Shown here: one piece after another, positions 50,996 to 52,547 of the stretch
Layout: every line of letters begins with the position of its first letter
Position numbering within the stretch: the first letter of the stretch is position 1
Assembly (NCBI RefSeq): GCF_905233635.1
Contig: NZ_CAJODG010000007.1
Span: 1 to 52,547 of the forward strand
DNA length: 52,547 bases
From: Selenomonas sp. AE3005
Lineage (GTDB): Bacteria; Bacillota; Negativicutes; Selenomonadales; Selenomonadaceae
Reading direction: 5' to 3'
The notes under the pieces: generated by a model
Seen by the model: only the letters and a program-made list of their open reading frames with translations
What the model was told of the DNA's origin: nothing
Databases searched by the model: none
Program-made: the position numbers and the translations under genes

Positions 50996-52255
50996 ATGGC
51001 AGACAAGAAACCGCGCATTGTAATTGTAGGAGCTGGTTTTGGCGGTGTGAAGTTGGCAAAGTTGTTTAGCAAAGATGATGTGGAAGTCACTTTGGTAGAC
51101 CGGCATAATTTCCATTTGTTCCAGCCGTTGTTGTACCAGGTATCTACAGCTGTTTTGTCTACAGATGAAATTGCTTATCCGATTCGTACGTTCTTCCGCA
51201 AGGCACGCAATGTGGAGTTCTTCATGGCCAAGGCTCAGGGGGTTGACCAGTCACGTAATGTGCTGCTGACCAATCATGGAGAAATCGAATACGATTATCT
51301 TATTTTGGCCGCCGGTGCCACCACGAATTTCTTTGGGATGAAGGAAGTGGAAGAACATTCCTTTGGGATGAAGACCCTGCAGGAGGCCCTCCATATCCGC
51401 AACCATGTCCTGCACATGTTTGAACGGGCCAATAAATCCAAGGATGAGGCGGAACGCCGCAAGATGCTGAGCTTCGTCGTTGTGGGCGGTGGCCCTACGG
51501 GTATCGAAGAGGCAGGCGCTATCTCTGAGCTGATAGGGATTCAGAAAAAGGAATTTCACAACCTTAATTTCGATGAAGTATCTATAAAGCTCATTGAGGC
51601 AACGCCGAATGTCCTGCCGATGATGCCGCAGAATCTCCGTGAGCATACGGTAGATGTACTCAGAAAAAAAGGCGTAGACGTTATGCTCAATACGCAAGTA
51701 GTTGGTTATGACGGCCAGGTTATCAAATTGAAGGATGGCAGCGAAATCCCGACACGGACGCTTATTTGGGCCGCCGGTGTTAAGGCTGTACCGTTTATCG
51801 CTGAATGCGGCGGTGAAGTGGACAGAGCCGGCCGCATTATTGTCAATGAAAAACTGCAGGTGAATGGCAGTGAAAATGTCTTTGCCATCGGTGACTGTGC
51901 GAACTTCTGCCATGGTACGGAACGCCCGCTGCCGACGGTGGCACCGGTAGCTACGCAGGAGGCAAAGGTGGCGCATGACAATATCATGCGGCTCATCAAT
52001 GGGGACAAGAACCTCGAAACTTTCCACTATAAGGACCTGGGAGCTATGGCAACGATTGGCCGTGGCCAGGCTGTAGTGGCCAAGACAAGCATGAACCCGG
52101 AAATGACGGGTTTTATCGCTTGGTGCGCCTGGATGTTTGTTCACCTTATTCGTCTGGCAGGCACGCATACCAATATTACTGTAGCCATTAAATGGACCTG
52201 GAATTTACTGTCAGGTACGCGTCTGGGACGTATTATCACCAATATAAAACTCTAA
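50996..52255 (+). CDS. ndh: Type II NADH dehydrogenase / FAD-dependent oxidoreductase
   Basis: A 419-aa flavoprotein. It has the FAD loop VIVGAGFGGVKLAK, the NADH loop VVVGGGPTGIEEAG, NVFAIGDCANF for FAD ribityl contact, and a C-terminal amphipathic membrane-binding stretch. It passes electrons from NADH to quinones without pumping protons. GGGAGGG (50983-50989) fixes ATG 50996. In a Negativicute it could feed menaquinone to fumarate reductase or act as an oxygen-protective oxidase; the sequence does not decide. Confidence 0.88.
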   Translation: MADKKPRIVIVGAGFGGVKLAKLFSKDDVEVTLVDRHNFHLFQPLLYQVSTAVLSTDEIAYPIRTFFRKARNVEFFMAKAQGVDQSRNVLLTNHGEIEYDYLILAAGATTNFFGMKEVEEHSFGMKTLQEALHIRNHVLHMFERANKSKDEAERRKMLSFVVVGGGPTGIEEAGAISELIGIQKKEFHNLNFDEVSIKLIEATPNVLPMMPQNLREHTVDVLRKKGVDVMLNTQVVGYDGQVIKLKDGSEIPTRTLIWAAGVKAVPFIAECGGEVDRAGRIIVNEKLQVNGSENVFAIGDCANFCHGTERPLPTVAPVATQEAKVAHDNIMRLINGDKNLETFHYKDLGAMATIGRGQAVVAKTSMNPEMTGFIAWCAWMFVHLIRLAGTHTNITVAIKWTWNLLSGTRLGRIITNIKL

Positions 52256-52271
52256 AGACAATAGTTCGTAA

Positions 52272-52300
52272 AGGGGAGCTGATAGAGCTCCTCTTTATTT
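52272..52300 (+). terminator. Terminator after ndh
   Basis: GGGAGCT pairs with AGCTCCT and is followed by CTTTATTTTTT. Confidence 0.8.
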
Positions 52301-52323
52301 TTTAAATAAATTTAAAAATAGTA

Positions 52324-52352
52324 TTGACAGTCATGCCAGACTCGTGTAATAT
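52324..52352 (+). promoter_or_regulatory. rRNA operon promoter P1
   Basis: TTGACA (52324-52329), a 17-bp spacer and TAATAT (52347-52352). Confidence 0.8.
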
Positions 52353-52458
52353 AATACAAGTCGCTGACAGACGCGGCAAGCAAAAAGCCCGGCAGCCCTT
52401 GACCGGTAGCGTGCTTTTGGACGGCCGCAAAGCTTTGAAAATTTTCTAAAAAAAGATG

Positions 52459-52487
52459 TTGACAAGCTAAGCTGAATGCGATAAGAT
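52459..52487 (+). promoter_or_regulatory. rRNA operon promoter P2
   Basis: TTGACA (52459-52464), a 17-bp spacer and TAAGAT (52482-52487). Tandem promoters are usual for rRNA operons. Confidence 0.8.
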
Positions 52488-52521
52488 AAGTGAGTCGCTT
52501 GAAACGACAGGCGATAAACAG

Positions 52522-52547
52522 ATTGTTCTTTGAAAACTAAACAATGC
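52522..52547 (+). promoter_or_regulatory. 16S rRNA leader (boxA-like antiterminator region)
   Basis: TTGTTCTTTGAAAACTAAAC is the common Firmicute sequence just before 16S rRNA, containing a boxA-like TGTTCTTTG. The 16S gene itself must start beyond the window edge. Confidence 0.8.

Noticed and set aside
1..52547. CRISPR arrays or prophage
   Set aside because: No regularly spaced direct repeats with unique spacers and no phage structural or integrase genes were seen; the only short periodic repeats are the MraZ boxes.

Overview
The window reads as the chromosome of a Selenomonas-like Negativicute: a diderm, Gram-negative-staining Firmicute. Three signs support this. The genes carry Firmicute-style strong ribosome binding sites, many TTG starts and a mraZ-led division/cell-wall (dcw) cluster. 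MurE carries the DNPR motif of meso-diaminopimelate-adding enzymes. A type V autotransporter with a C-terminal outer-membrane barrel proves an outer membrane. The genus is inference.

Layout. 1-1922: an AT-rich CoiA-like gene and its terminator. 2.1-5.5 kb: an EamA permease, a cupin with an Rrf2 regulator, a DUF1858 redox protein and a polysaccharide deacetylase. 5.57-18.64 kb: the dcw cluster, mraZ-rsmH-ftsL-murE-murF-mraY-murD-murG-murC-ddl-ftsQ-ftsZ. It has a four-box MraZ operator but no ftsI, ftsW, murB or ftsA. 18.65-20.0 kb: tRNA-Tyr, tRNA-Met, a Tat-exported amidase and a small membrane protein. 20.3-32.5 kb: a complete glycogen operon, glgC-glgD-glgP-glgB-glgA plus a GH13-GH77 fusion. 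GlgB ends in a histone-H1-like Lys/Ala tail. 32.7 kb: guaA. 34.5-38.06 kb: a papain-like protease carried as the passenger of an autotransporter, followed by two decayed transporter genes. 39-41.3 kb: a small unknown protein, an AEC permease and a DedA protein. 41.3-43.5 kb: an IS3-family remnant, then an AT-rich two-gene cassette (AAA ATPase plus TOPRIM-like protein) that looks like an acquired anti-phage module. 43.5-46.9 kb: DUF2752 and DUF4234 proteins, tRNA-Gln, and a MATE pump with a divergent MerR regulator. 46.9-50.8 kb: a run of poorly characterised genes (DUF2939-like, DUF2225, unknown, DUF4127). 51-52.3 kb: a type II NADH dehydrogenase with a Fur-box-like promoter. 52.3 kb to the end: tandem promoters and leader of an rRNA operon whose 16S gene should begin just outside the window.

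How it works together. The dcw genes make UDP-MurNAc-pentapeptide and lipid II and build the Z ring. The glycogen genes form one transcription unit covering ADP-glucose synthesis, elongation, branching, phosphorolysis and maltodextrin disproportionation. The most striking items are the protease autotransporter, the GlgB tail, the ATPase/TOPRIM cassette, the reduced dcw gene set, and three terminators that appear to share a conserved inner hairpin.
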